64,000 bases of DNA from Jeotgalicoccus aerolatus (lineage in GTDB: Bacteria > Bacillota > Bacilli > Staphylococcales > Salinicoccaceae): positions 1,116,001 to 1,180,000 of the forward strand of contig NZ_BMCN01000001.1 of the NCBI RefSeq assembly GCF_014635205.1, read 5' to 3'. Each line of letters starts with the position of its first letter. Within the stretch, counting starts at the first letter, position 1. Below the pieces are notes generated by a model that was given only the letters and a program-made list of their open reading frames with translations, had not been told where the DNA came from and made no database searches. This document shows, piece by piece, positions 52,590 to 60,921 of the stretch. A program made the position numbers and the translations under genes.

Positions 52590-53309
52590 TTAGTCTCCTA
52601 AGTTTACATTATGAAAGACATTAGATACATCTTCCAAGTCTTCTAAAACGTCAACGAGTTTTTCAAACTGTTCAAGGTCTTCTTCTTGTAAAGAGACTTC
52701 GTTTTGAGCAATCATCGAATGTTCAGCGACTTCATAGTCTTCGACTCCAAAGTCGTCCAGCGATGTTTTAATATCATTAAATGCACTCGGCTCACCGTAA
52801 ACGACTGTCATGCCGTTTTCTTCTGCCACATCTTTAACATCGACTTCTGATTCCATTAAATGCATGAGTACTTCTTCTTCATCGAAGCCTTTAAAGACGA
52901 AGACAGATACGCTGTCGAACATGTAGCTGACTGCACCGCTGACACCCATATTGCCGCCGTTTTTGCCGAAGGCTGCACGGACGTCGGATACTGTACGGTT
53001 AACATTATCAGTCAGTGCATCGACGATCAGCATAGAACCTCCTGGCCCAAAGCCTTCGTAGCGCATTTCATCGAAGGATTCTTCGTCGCCGCCTTTTGCT
53101 TTATCGATTGCCTTATCGATAATATGTTTTGGCACTGAGTAGGTTTTAGCACGATCCAGAACGATTTTAAGTTCCTGATTTGTTTCAGGATCCGGTTCGC
53201 CCTTTTTAGCTGCAACGTATATCTCTCTGCCGAACTTGGCATATATACGGCTCGTATTCTGATCTTTTTGTGCTTTTTTCTCTTTAATGTTATTCCATTT
53301 TCTTCCCAT
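52590..53309 (-). CDS. YebC/PmpR-family regulator
   Basis: 239 residues, beginning [16 protein letters not shown] with the typical N-terminal motif and continuing [21 protein letters not shown]-type sequence ([10 protein letters not shown]). The family includes translation-associated factors that reduce ribosome stalling at polyproline, and DNA-binding regulators. It starts behind a weak site. Confidence 0.96.
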   Translation of the reverse strand: MGRKWNNIKEKKAQKDQNTSRIYAKFGREIYVAAKKGEPDPETNQELKIVLDRAKTYSVPKHIIDKAIDKAKGGDEESFDEMRYEGFGPGGSMLIVDALTDNVNRTVSDVRAAFGKNGGNMGVSGAVSYMFDSVSVFVFKGFDEEEVLMHLMESEVDVKDVAEENGMTVVYGEPSAFNDIKTSLDDFGVEDYEVAEHSMIAQNEVSLQEEDLEQFEKLVDVLEDLEDVSNVFHNVNLGD

Positions 53310-53355
53310 CAGTCATCTTCCTCATAATTGATTTATTCTTTAATATTTTAACACT

Positions 53356-54270
53356 TTATTTATTATTGTGCGGACGGTGTTCCGGCACATCCTTATTAAT
53401 AATCATTTCGACCTGGTAAATTCTGCTGACCAGGGAATGAATCGGTGCCTGAGTCATTTTAAATACCGGCCAGGGCAGCGCCGGTTCAAAATCATGCAGC
53501 GCCATAATAAACTCATCACCTGACGGCAGTTTCCTGAATTCAAAACGCTGCGTTTTACTCGTCGAGCCTTTTTTCAGACTGCCGCCTGTAATTTCAAAAA
53601 TAACGATATCTTCATCCGATATTTCTTCATTATATTTAAATATCAGCACCGGTTTCGGTTTATCCAGAACATAAATACAGACCGTGTTATTTTTAATCTC
53701 AGTATTGACGAGACCATAGACGATTTCATCCAGCCAGCCGAAGTAATACCAGGCGATGTTTTCTACCGTCCATCCCGGCGGCGTTTGTGCCCGCTGAACA
53801 CTTCTGACGCTGTTGTAATCCTTTGTTTTATAAGTCAGATTTTTACCGTAGCGGCGAATCGGTGTCGCTGTTTTTTTAACTGCTGTCCCGTATGCGCCTA
53901 AGACGGATAAAATACTGCCGTCAGACAGTTCATCGGCGATATAAATAATCTGCTCAACACCGGTATTTTTAGAAGCTCTGGCAATATTATCTGCAATGAG
54001 CAGATACATATCATTAAACTTGCCTTGGGTCAGCCGGTTCAAACGCATGATTGGATCTTCAAAGAAGATAACGACATTCATATCCTGCAGTGCTTCTTCG
54101 ACTTCCGGCAGGATAAATAAATCTTTTTTAATCAAAGTAATATCTTCGAATACATCATCCTGATTTGGGCTGGAAAAGGAGAATAGATTGACTGAATCTT
54201 TCAGCTCTAAATATAAATGTTCCCCGATTCTGCCGTGTATTCCCATCAGCATTACATTTTTCTTAGTCAT
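53356..54270 (-). CDS. NAD(P)-binding Rossmann-fold protein of unknown role
   Basis: 304 residues. A Gly-rich GIHGRIGEHLY (about 9-19) suggests a Rossmann fold of the atypical-SDR or NmrA type, followed by a C-terminal domain with EFRKLPSGDEFIMALHDFEPALPWP. It overlaps nothing but lies 11 bp after the MFS gene stop region on the same strand. I do not recognise a specific family. Confidence 0.65.
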   Translation of the reverse strand: MTKKNVMLMGIHGRIGEHLYLELKDSVNLFSFSSPNQDDVFEDITLIKKDLFILPEVEEALQDMNVVIFFEDPIMRLNRLTQGKFNDMYLLIADNIARASKNTGVEQIIYIADELSDGSILSVLGAYGTAVKKTATPIRRYGKNLTYKTKDYNSVRSVQRAQTPPGWTVENIAWYYFGWLDEIVYGLVNTEIKNNTVCIYVLDKPKPVLIFKYNEEISDEDIVIFEITGGSLKKGSTSKTQRFEFRKLPSGDEFIMALHDFEPALPWPVFKMTQAPIHSLVSRIYQVEMIINKDVPEHRPHNNK

Positions 54271-54280
54271 AAAGGACCTC

Positions 54281-55432
54281 CTATGGACGGTTCATTTCTA
54301 ATTTGTAACGGATAAACATCAGAACAGCCAGCATTACCAATGTAACGATACCGATGCCGAGAAAAGGCAAGCTGAAGACCGTTGCAAAATAACCGGCAAG
54401 AATCGATCCGGCCACTGAACCTAGTGAAAAGTATGAGTAGAAAATTCCGTTTGCCTTGCCGCGTTCATTCATTGCAGAGTGCTCTGCAATAATTTTATTC
54501 ATGGACGGGAAGATTAAACCAAAGCCGAGGCCGTATATTACCATAACGCCGAATATCGTTCCAATGGTCGGTACGAAATGCAGCAGAATCATGCTTAGAC
54601 TTAAAACTAGAATCCCTGCTGCGACCAGGCTCTCACTTTTATAAATCGAATATATTTTATTAATCGGTGATGCAAATACAATAATTGCTGTGACACCAAA
54701 GACGCTGAGCATCATCCCCGTCATGGATGCGTCGGCATTTAAGCTCGCGGTTTTTATCGGCAGACCAAAAGCGAGTGTGCCCTGAGCTATCATCAGTGTA
54801 AATGATGAAATATATGCCACATTTAATGCCGGACGAAGCAGCAGTTCTATGAATGGCGTTGCCATGTGACTCTGTCTGCTTTCTTTGGTCGAGCTTTCTT
54901 TAATACTGAACAGCGTTAACAGTGTACCGAATACATATACCCCCGATAGGACGTAGTACACCATTTCGTAGCTGACAGTGCTTGAAATAATGCCGCCGGC
55001 TGCCGGTCCGAGAATGGCTGCTGAGCCGATTGCTACACCTGTCAATGCCATCGATTTACCAATTGCTGATTTCCTTGAAATATCAGCGACTAAACTGAAG
55101 GCTGCCGGGGTCAGCAGGCCGCTTGAAAAGCCGTGTATTGCTCTTACTGCGAGCAGTATGCCGAGCGACGGTGTCGTCGTATAAATCAGCACGAAAAATA
55201 CCTGCATAATCATACCGAATAAGAGTGTGTTGCGGCGTCCGAACTTATCGGAAAAATAACCCCCTGCAACGTTTCCGACCATATTAAACAAGGAATACAT
55301 TGCAACGACGATACCCGCCATAAATTCAGATGCACCGAGTTCCAGTGCAAATGGTGTAATAATCGGCAATTGGATAAATAAATCCAAAAAGCAGATTACG
55401 ATAACCATATATAAAATAACTTTTGACTTCAC
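54281..55432 (-). CDS. MFS transporter, drug-efflux (DHA1) type
   Basis: 383 residues with twelve hydrophobic segments and the loop GGYFSDKFGRRN after span 2; motif C-like GPAAGGII in span 5. Likely a proton-driven exporter. Starts upstream of the NAD(P)-binding gene and is in the same direction, possibly one transcript. Confidence 0.9.
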   Translation of the reverse strand: MKSKVILYMVIVICFLDLFIQLPIITPFALELGASEFMAGIVVAMYSLFNMVGNVAGGYFSDKFGRRNTLLFGMIMQVFFVLIYTTTPSLGILLAVRAIHGFSSGLLTPAAFSLVADISRKSAIGKSMALTGVAIGSAAILGPAAGGIISSTVSYEMVYYVLSGVYVFGTLLTLFSIKESSTKESRQSHMATPFIELLLRPALNVAYISSFTLMIAQGTLAFGLPIKTASLNADASMTGMMLSVFGVTAIIVFASPINKIYSIYKSESLVAAGILVLSLSMILLHFVPTIGTIFGVMVIYGLGFGLIFPSMNKIIAEHSAMNERGKANGIFYSYFSLGSVAGSILAGYFATVFSLPFLGIGIVTLVMLAVLMFIRYKLEMNRP

Positions 55433-55486
55433 ATTATACCTTCTATTCTAATTTCTCATTTTCTATCCTTTTAATTATAACGAAAA

Positions 55487-55520
55487 AAAGACAGCAAGGC
55501 ACGTCCGCCCGGCTGTCTTT
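55487..55520 (-). terminator. Terminator of the symporter gene
   Basis: Stem AAAGACAGC / GCTGTCTTT with A7 at left (U-run on the minus strand), 18 bp past the stop at 55538. Confidence 0.85.
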
Positions 55521-55537
55521 CAAAATACATTTTAGAT

Positions 55538-56734
55538 TTAAGCTTTTTTGTTCAATTTTTGTTCATAAGCATCGATCATCGCTGCGACTGCACCGTCACC
55601 GGTAACATTTGTCGCTGTACCGAAGCTGTCCTGAGCAACGTATAAGGCGATCATGAAGGCAACTGCTGCATCGTTGAAACCTAAGTTGGACATGAGCACG
55701 CCGCTCGCTGCCATAATCGCACCGCCCGGTACACCCGGTGCTGCAATCATAACGACACCTAAGAGCAGTATGACGCCGAGCATTTCCCATAGTCCCGGCA
55801 TATCGTATCCAGGTAAAATTGTCATAACCGCAATTGAACAGCTGACAATTGTAATCGTACTGCCGGATAAGTGGATTGTCGCACCCAGCGGTACGACGAA
55901 GTCAGCAATACGTGCGCGAATGCCGTTTTCCTTCGTACGTGCTAATGTTACAGGTATTGTCGCTGCACTGGACATCGTCCCTAATGCTGTAAAGTATGCC
56001 GGCAGCATGTTTTTCAGCATTTTAAATGGATTTTGTTTTAACAGTGAACCCGCAATTGTATATTGAACCGTGAGCCATACCCAGTGAAGGACGATTGCAA
56101 CAATCAGCACGACACCAAATACGAGCAGGGTATCAAATACTGTACCCGTCGCTGCCATGTCTGCAAAAACACCGGCGATGTAGAACGGCAGTATTCTAAT
56201 AATGACTTTCTCAATAATAAATTCAGTAATATCTTTACCTTGATCGAAGAATTTAATCATCAGATCCGCTTTAATAATATTCATAACAATACCGACTGCA
56301 AATGCAAGAACAAGCGCCGGTAAAATATCTATGATCGGCGGTATATCAAATTCCAGGAATGGTGCAATCTCGCTGCCTTCTTCAGGCACTGAGCTGCCGG
56401 CAGTAATACGCGGCATGATAAAAATTGCAACAGCGTAAGCAAGTAAGCCTGCGCCGAGTGTCGACAAGTAGGCTACCCCGAGCGTCGCTCCGACGACTTT
56501 ACCTGAACCTGAGCCGATTTTTGAAATCCCTGATGCAATAAAAAACAGAATAATAAATGGAATCGTAAAGAAGATAAATGCCCCTAAAACTGATTGAACT
56601 GTTACGAATAATCTGACGATGAATTCCATGACAGAACCCATTACACCGTCATTGCCAGTCAGATAATAAATGCCCCCGATGACGATACCGGCAACGATAC
56701 CCGCAATTAATTTTGCTAATAATTTCACTCTCAA
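55538..56734 (-). CDS. Dicarboxylate/amino acid:cation symporter (DAACS)
   Basis: 398 residues with about eight membrane segments; the re-entrant-loop motifs TMSSAATIPVTL and the late NVTGDGAVAAMIDAYEQ (about 375-390, containing the conserved Asp). These carry Na+- or H+-coupled uptake of glutamate, aspartate or C4-dicarboxylates. Its start is in a SigA-like upstream with a weak cre-like site at 56786-56799. Confidence 0.92.
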   Translation of the reverse strand: MRVKLLAKLIAGIVAGIVIGGIYYLTGNDGVMGSVMEFIVRLFVTVQSVLGAFIFFTIPFIILFFIASGISKIGSGSGKVVGATLGVAYLSTLGAGLLAYAVAIFIMPRITAGSSVPEEGSEIAPFLEFDIPPIIDILPALVLAFAVGIVMNIIKADLMIKFFDQGKDITEFIIEKVIIRILPFYIAGVFADMAATGTVFDTLLVFGVVLIVAIVLHWVWLTVQYTIAGSLLKQNPFKMLKNMLPAYFTALGTMSSAATIPVTLARTKENGIRARIADFVVPLGATIHLSGSTITIVSCSIAVMTILPGYDMPGLWEMLGVILLLGVVMIAAPGVPGGAIMAASGVLMSNLGFNDAAVAFMIALYVAQDSFGTATNVTGDGAVAAMIDAYEQKLNKKA

Positions 56735-56785
56735 ACACCCCTCGAGTTTTTCATCTCACCAAACATAGCTTTTTGCGCCTTTAAT

Positions 56786-56799
56786 TGCAAGCGTTTTCT
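56786..56799. promoter_or_regulatory. Weak cre-like site upstream of the symporter
   Basis: TGCAAGCGTTTTCT, 12 of 14 to the CcpA consensus, about 52 bp before the symporter start and touching the stop of the GNAT gene. Confidence 0.3.
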
Positions 56800-57302
56800 T
56801 AAAATATTTTCTCGTAGGCTGCATACCAGTTATCTAAATTTTCATCCAGATTCAATTTACCTCTGAATTCAAATCCCAATTTTTCAAACAGCTGCTGCAT
56901 CGGTTTGTTTTCCATCGATGTATCCGTATGTATACCGTAATAGCCTTTCGCTTTTCCTTCTTCGATTACACCGTTTAAAATTTTCTGCGCCAGACCTCTT
57001 CCTTGAAAATCGGGATCTACAGCTAGTCTGTGCAGCGCCAGACAATCGAACCTGGCAAGGGCCCAGGGAATATCGTCATAGGCGTATGCATGGTTGTCAT
57101 CCGCTACGATGCAGCCTTTAATTACACCCGCTTCATCAAATACATATAAAGTATCGTTCTTAATATCTTTTTGGAATGTTGCCTCAGTCGGATAATATTC
57201 ATCCCACTGATAATTTCCCGCTGCGTGCATTCTCGGTAAAACCTTCCGGATTATCCCCATAACATAAGGAACATCATCACTGACTGCTAGTCGTAAAGAC
57301 AT
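56799..57302 (-). CDS. GNAT-family N-acetyltransferase
   Basis: 167 residues with HRLAVDPDFQGRGLAQKILNG (about 88-108), the acetyl-CoA loop Q/R-x-x-G-x-G/A, and KLGFEFRGKLNLDENLDNWYA near the C-terminus. Substrate unknown. Upstream of the symporter gene on the same strand. Confidence 0.92.
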   Translation of the reverse strand: MSLRLAVSDDVPYVMGIIRKVLPRMHAAGNYQWDEYYPTEATFQKDIKNDTLYVFDEAGVIKGCIVADDNHAYAYDDIPWALARFDCLALHRLAVDPDFQGRGLAQKILNGVIEEGKAKGYYGIHTDTSMENKPMQQLFEKLGFEFRGKLNLDENLDNWYAAYEKIF

Positions 57303-57364
57303 ATGTTTTCCTCCATTTAATAAAATATTTCTAAAAATACCGTCAATAAGCTATGCATTCAATT

Positions 57365-57378
57365 ATACATTGATGTAT
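57365..57378. promoter_or_regulatory. Near-palindrome upstream of the 93-aa membrane protein
   Basis: ATACATTGATGTAT differs by one base from the perfect palindrome ATACATCGATGTAT that overlaps the oppC promoter (35453-35466). It lies about 38 bp upstream of a start codon. Confidence 0.3.
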
Positions 57379-57415
57379 ACTGTCTTAAAAGACTAAAAAT
57401 GTAAGGGGTTTTATA

Positions 57416-57697
57416 ATGTTTAAATTTGATAAGAATACTGTGCCGTATCATATTTCAAATCTGGTATTCTATTTGGTCACTTTAGCTGTTGTCGGTCTGA
57501 TTTATTATTTCGCATTTTTACCGCCGCTGCTTGAAGTCACAACAGACGAGTTTTTCTCATCATTTGGATTCGGTGAATTTATCGGGTCATTGTTCTTCCT
57601 TGTCCTGATTATTGTACCGATTTTACTTATCGTCGGCGCGGTGTTCCATTTAATCAGACTGATTAAACCGGAAAAAAATATACCGGCAGAAAATTAA
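57416..57697 (+). CDS. Small two-span membrane protein
   Basis: 93 residues with two hydrophobic segments (about 16-36 and 58-82) and a short charged tail. Starts behind AAGGGG. No family recognised. Ends 20 bp before a bidirectional terminator. Confidence 0.75.
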   Translation: MFKFDKNTVPYHISNLVFYLVTLAVVGLIYYFAFLPPLLEVTTDEFFSSFGFGEFIGSLFFLVLIIVPILLIVGAVFHLIRLIKPEKNIPAEN

Positions 57698-57716
57698 TTT
57701 CCATGGGGATGGAATG

Positions 57717-57751
57717 AAAAAGCTCCGCAGTCAAATGACTGTGGAGCTTTT
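57717..57751. terminator. Bidirectional terminator
   Basis: Stem AAAAGCTCCGCAGTCA / TGACTGTGGAGCTTTT between the convergent small membrane protein and DsbA-family genes. Confidence 0.9.
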
Positions 57752-57754
57752 CGC

Positions 57755-58393
57755 TTATTTTGATTTTAATGTTTTATTGAGTGCGATTGTATAATGACGC
57801 GGCTCGCGGGCACCGCTGATTGCAAACTTATCATCGAAAATATAATACGGCAGCGTACGCACTTTGTTCACTTTCGCCATATTGAAATCGCCAATTACAT
57901 TTTCTAAAAACAGGCTCGGATCATTAATCACTTCTGCCGCCCGCACTTCAGGAATTCTATTGTCTTTTGCAATTTCCAGAAGGACGTCTTTATCGTTGAT
58001 ATTTTTCCCCTCGATAAAGTACGCCTGCTGCAGCGCATCCAGCATGCTTTCGCCAAGACCAAATTCATAAGCTAATTTTAAAAGACGGTGCGCATCGCGC
58101 GTATTGACAGGAATGACCTGATCCATATTGAAATCGATGCCGGCTTTTTTACCCTCTTCAACGATATGAGCGACCATCTCTTTAATTTCTTCCATGGGTT
58201 TCTCATGCTTTTCCGCCAGAACTTCATACATATTTTTGTCCGTCGACTGCGGTGCCTGATTATCCAATTCATAACTTGCATACTCAACATTAATCGGTTC
58301 ATCTGCTTTGAACTCAGCTAATGCTTTCTCAAAGTTCTTTCTGCCGATATAACTAAAAGGACAGGAAATATCGGTATATATTTTAATGTGCAT
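57755..58393 (-). CDS. DsbA-family protein, FrnE-like, single active-site Cys
   Basis: 212 residues; thioredoxin-fold start IYTDISCPFSYIGRKNFE, where the usual CPxC reads CPFS, so only one active-site Cys remains. A helical insert and a cis-Pro region LPYYIFDD follow. FrnE-type proteins reduce or isomerise disulfides in the cytosol or act like GSTs. No signal peptide. Convergent with the small membrane protein. Confidence 0.88.
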   Translation of the reverse strand: MHIKIYTDISCPFSYIGRKNFEKALAEFKADEPINVEYASYELDNQAPQSTDKNMYEVLAEKHEKPMEEIKEMVAHIVEEGKKAGIDFNMDQVIPVNTRDAHRLLKLAYEFGLGESMLDALQQAYFIEGKNINDKDVLLEIAKDNRIPEVRAAEVINDPSLFLENVIGDFNMAKVNKVRTLPYYIFDDKFAISGAREPRHYTIALNKTLKSK

Positions 58394-58565
58394 TCAACCA
58401 CTCCTCATCTTCTATTAAATTTTAACACATTTGTTCAAGAATTCAGTAAAACTGTCACTTTACTGTACAATATTTCGTACTAAAGCACGTCAAAATCTGA
58501 TACAATAACTCTTGTAAAACTATCAGGATTTATCCTGCAAATAAATTTGATAGGTGGAAAATATA

Positions 58566-59552
58566 ATGAAATATCGAGTTTTACTTTACTATTACTACAC
58601 AGATGTAGAAGATCCGGAAACATTTGCCGCAGAACACTTGAGATTCTGCAAAGACTTAGGGCTGAAAGGCCGTATCTTAGTAGCCACAGAAGGCATCAAC
58701 GGTACCGTATCAGGCGACTACGAACAGACTGAGCGCTATATGGAATATATGAAATCTCACCCTCTATTTAAAGATATCGTCTTTAAAATTGATGAGGCTA
58801 AAGAACATGCATTTAAGAAAATGTTTGTCCGTCCGCGCCCCGAGCTTGTTAACTTAAGCCTGGATGTCGACATTGATCCGCGCGAACAGACTGGAGAGCA
58901 TTTATCCCCTGCTGAATTTTATGAACAGATGCAGCGTGATGACACTGTCGTTTTAGACGTTAGAAATATTTATGAATACGATGTCGGCCACTTCCGGGGC
59001 GCAATTAAACCCGATGTGGAAACATTCCGCGACACACCCCAGTGGGTCCGTGATAACCGTCACTTATTCGAAGGCAAGAAAATACTGACATACTGCACAG
59101 GCGGCATTCGCTGTGAGAAATTCTCAGGCTGGTTAAAAAATGAAGGCTTCGATAATGTTGCCCAGCTCGACGGCGGTGTAGCAACTTACTCAAAAGACCC
59201 TGTCGCTAAAGGTCAGCTCTGGGACGGTCAGATGTACGTCTTTGACGAAAGACTGACAGTGCCGATCAACCAGGTCGAACATGTTGTTGTCGGCCGGGAT
59301 CACTTTGACGGTGAACCGTGCGAACGATATATTAACTGCGCTAACCCTGAATGCAACGCACAAATTTTAGCATCAGAAGAAAATCAGGCATATCACTTAG
59401 GCGGCTGTTCAATGGAATGTGCCGAACACCCTAGAAACCGATATATTGTCGAACATAATATGACTACTGATTTTGTTGAAGCGCGTATTGAAGAATTAAA
59501 ACAGACTGATTTCGCAAAAACAGAACCTGTCCTAAGTCACAAAGGTGCATAA
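58566..59552 (+). CDS. trhO: tRNA uridine(34) hydroxylase TrhO
   Basis: 328 residues from ATG 58566 behind AGGTGG. N-terminal acylphosphatase-like domain, then a rhodanese domain with active-site loop [13 protein letters not shown] (about 178-190) and a C-terminal Cys-rich part. Makes 5-hydroxyuridine at tRNA position 34. Earlier names: rhodanese-related sulfurtransferase YceA. Confidence 0.95.
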   Translation: MKYRVLLYYYYTDVEDPETFAAEHLRFCKDLGLKGRILVATEGINGTVSGDYEQTERYMEYMKSHPLFKDIVFKIDEAKEHAFKKMFVRPRPELVNLSLDVDIDPREQTGEHLSPAEFYEQMQRDDTVVLDVRNIYEYDVGHFRGAIKPDVETFRDTPQWVRDNRHLFEGKKILTYCTGGIRCEKFSGWLKNEGFDNVAQLDGGVATYSKDPVAKGQLWDGQMYVFDERLTVPINQVEHVVVGRDHFDGEPCERYINCANPECNAQILASEENQAYHLGGCSMECAEHPRNRYIVEHNMTTDFVEARIEELKQTDFAKTEPVLSHKGA

Positions 59553-59562
59553 TATAAGTTAC

Positions 59563-59595
59563 AACCAGCCCGGTCCTCCGGCGCTGGTTTTTTTG
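59563..59595 (+). terminator. Terminator of trhO
   Basis: Stem AACCAGC / GCTGGTT with a T-run following, 11 bp past the trhO stop. Confidence 0.85.
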
Positions 59596-59610
59596 TGCTG
59601 AAAATTTATG

Positions 59611-59778
59611 CTGTCAGGTCATTGAACATACCTCATCTGCCTGATAAATCTTCTGTCAGGTCAATGAGCATACCTCATTTGCCTGATAAACCCTCTGTCA
59701 GGTCAATGAACATACCTCATCTGCCTGATAAATCTTCTGTCAGGTCAATGAACAGACCTCATCCGCCTGATAAATACA
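59611..59778. repeat. Four tandem 42-bp repeats after trhO
   Basis: CTGTCAGG starts at 59611, 59653, 59695 and 59737, exactly 42 bp apart; the last copy is incomplete or diverged near its end. Each unit has imperfect arms TCAGGTCAATGA / TCATCTGCCTGA. It reads as an open frame repeating NIPHLPDKSSVRSM, which I treat as chance because the period is a multiple of 3. It lies directly past the trhO terminator; no gene is supported in 59600-59800. Confidence 0.95.
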
Positions 59779-59825
59779 CACCACCATAAATCCTAGTAAA
59801 AAGATAAGATTTATCTATTAAATAA

Positions 59826-59853
59826 TTGAATTATTCCAAATACGTGATATCAT
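59826..59853 (+). promoter_or_regulatory. SigA-like promoter before the luciferase-like pseudogene
   Basis: -35 TTGAAT (59826-59831), 16-bp spacer, -10 TATCAT (59848-59853), about 66 bp before the start codon. Confidence 0.45.
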
Positions 59854-59919
59854 TAATTTTAATTCATAGTACATAAGTAGGAAAAAAGTTCTAAAGAAAT
59901 CGTCCGAAGGGAGAAGTTT

Positions 59920-60921
59920 ATGGAGTTTAATATTTTGAACCAAAGTCCCATTTTAAAGAATCATTCTGTTCAGGAATCACTGCAGCATACGGTTCATCAC
60001 GCCAAACTCGCAGATGGTCTCGGCTATAAGCGCTACTTTTTATCAGAGAACCATAATTTAGATAATGTTATCGGCACTGCGCCGGAGGTTTTAGTCACTC
60101 ACCTTATCAATCATACGAAAATTATGAATATCGGAGCCGGCGGGGTTATGCTGTCTCACCATAATCCTTTTCACGTGGCGGAGCAGTTTCAGCTGATTAG
60201 CCACCTTGCACCCGGACGAATTGACCTCGGTATAGGCAAAGCTCCAGGCGGTACACCGCTCGCAACTCAGGCACTGCAGCATGAGCTTCGTCCGGATATC
60301 GATTCGTTCAACGACCGGTTTTTATCGTTGAAATCGTATATTGACGGAACGCATGAAAATTCCGGTTCTCTAAAAATTTCACTGGATACGGACTCCAGCC
60401 GCCCGACTATGTTTCTTTTAGGCGGCAGCACTTCATCTGCATAATTCGCAGCAGAAAATCAGACCAATTATATTTTTGCTCACTTCATTAAAAATGATCC
60501 TGTCTTACTTAAAGAAGTGACGGACATATACCGCCGGTTTAATCCGGACGGCAAGCTGATTATTGCCCTATCCGTTCTCGCCGCAGAGACTGAAGACGAA
60601 AAAAACCAGGCGCTCAAAGAGAACGAGTTTTATCAGCTGAAATTCCCGGACGGTAAAACACTCCGCGTGCAAACTGAAAGTCAGGTTAACGAGTTCATCA
60701 AAACATCTGATGTAAAAATTGAAGTGGAAAAGAAACGTCCAGATATGATTCTTGGTTCACAAGAAGAGATTCTCTCTCAGGTAAAAGCACTGAGTGACGA
60801 CAATGATATTGATGAGTTTATGTTCCACTTGCCGACAGCTCAAGCTGATTTACGTGACAAGACGATTCAAACACTCGCACCTATCCATACCATACACAAA
60901 GAAAAGGCTGGGATATTATGA
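59920..60921 (+). pseudogene. Luciferase-like monooxygenase interrupted by one ochre codon
   Basis: One frame of about 333 codons holds a single TAA at 60442-60444 between GGSTSSA and FAAENQ. The N-terminal part shows luciferase-family LAPGRIDLGIGKAPGG; the C-terminal part follows in the same frame from FAAENQTNYIFAHF onward. CAA to TAA (Gln to stop) is the simplest change. Its last codons overlap the next monooxygenase gene by 4 bp (ATGA). It would be an FMN/F420-type flavin-dependent monooxygenase. A read-through or sequencing error cannot be ruled out. Confidence 0.85.

Noticed and set aside
59595-59789. 64-codon open frame on the plus strand (repeating PHLPDK)
   Set aside because: Same reason: product of the 42-bp array directly after the trhO terminator.
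60517-60921. Separate 134-codon gene
   Set aside because: It is in the same frame as the upstream luciferase-like fragment and continues its fold past a single TAA.
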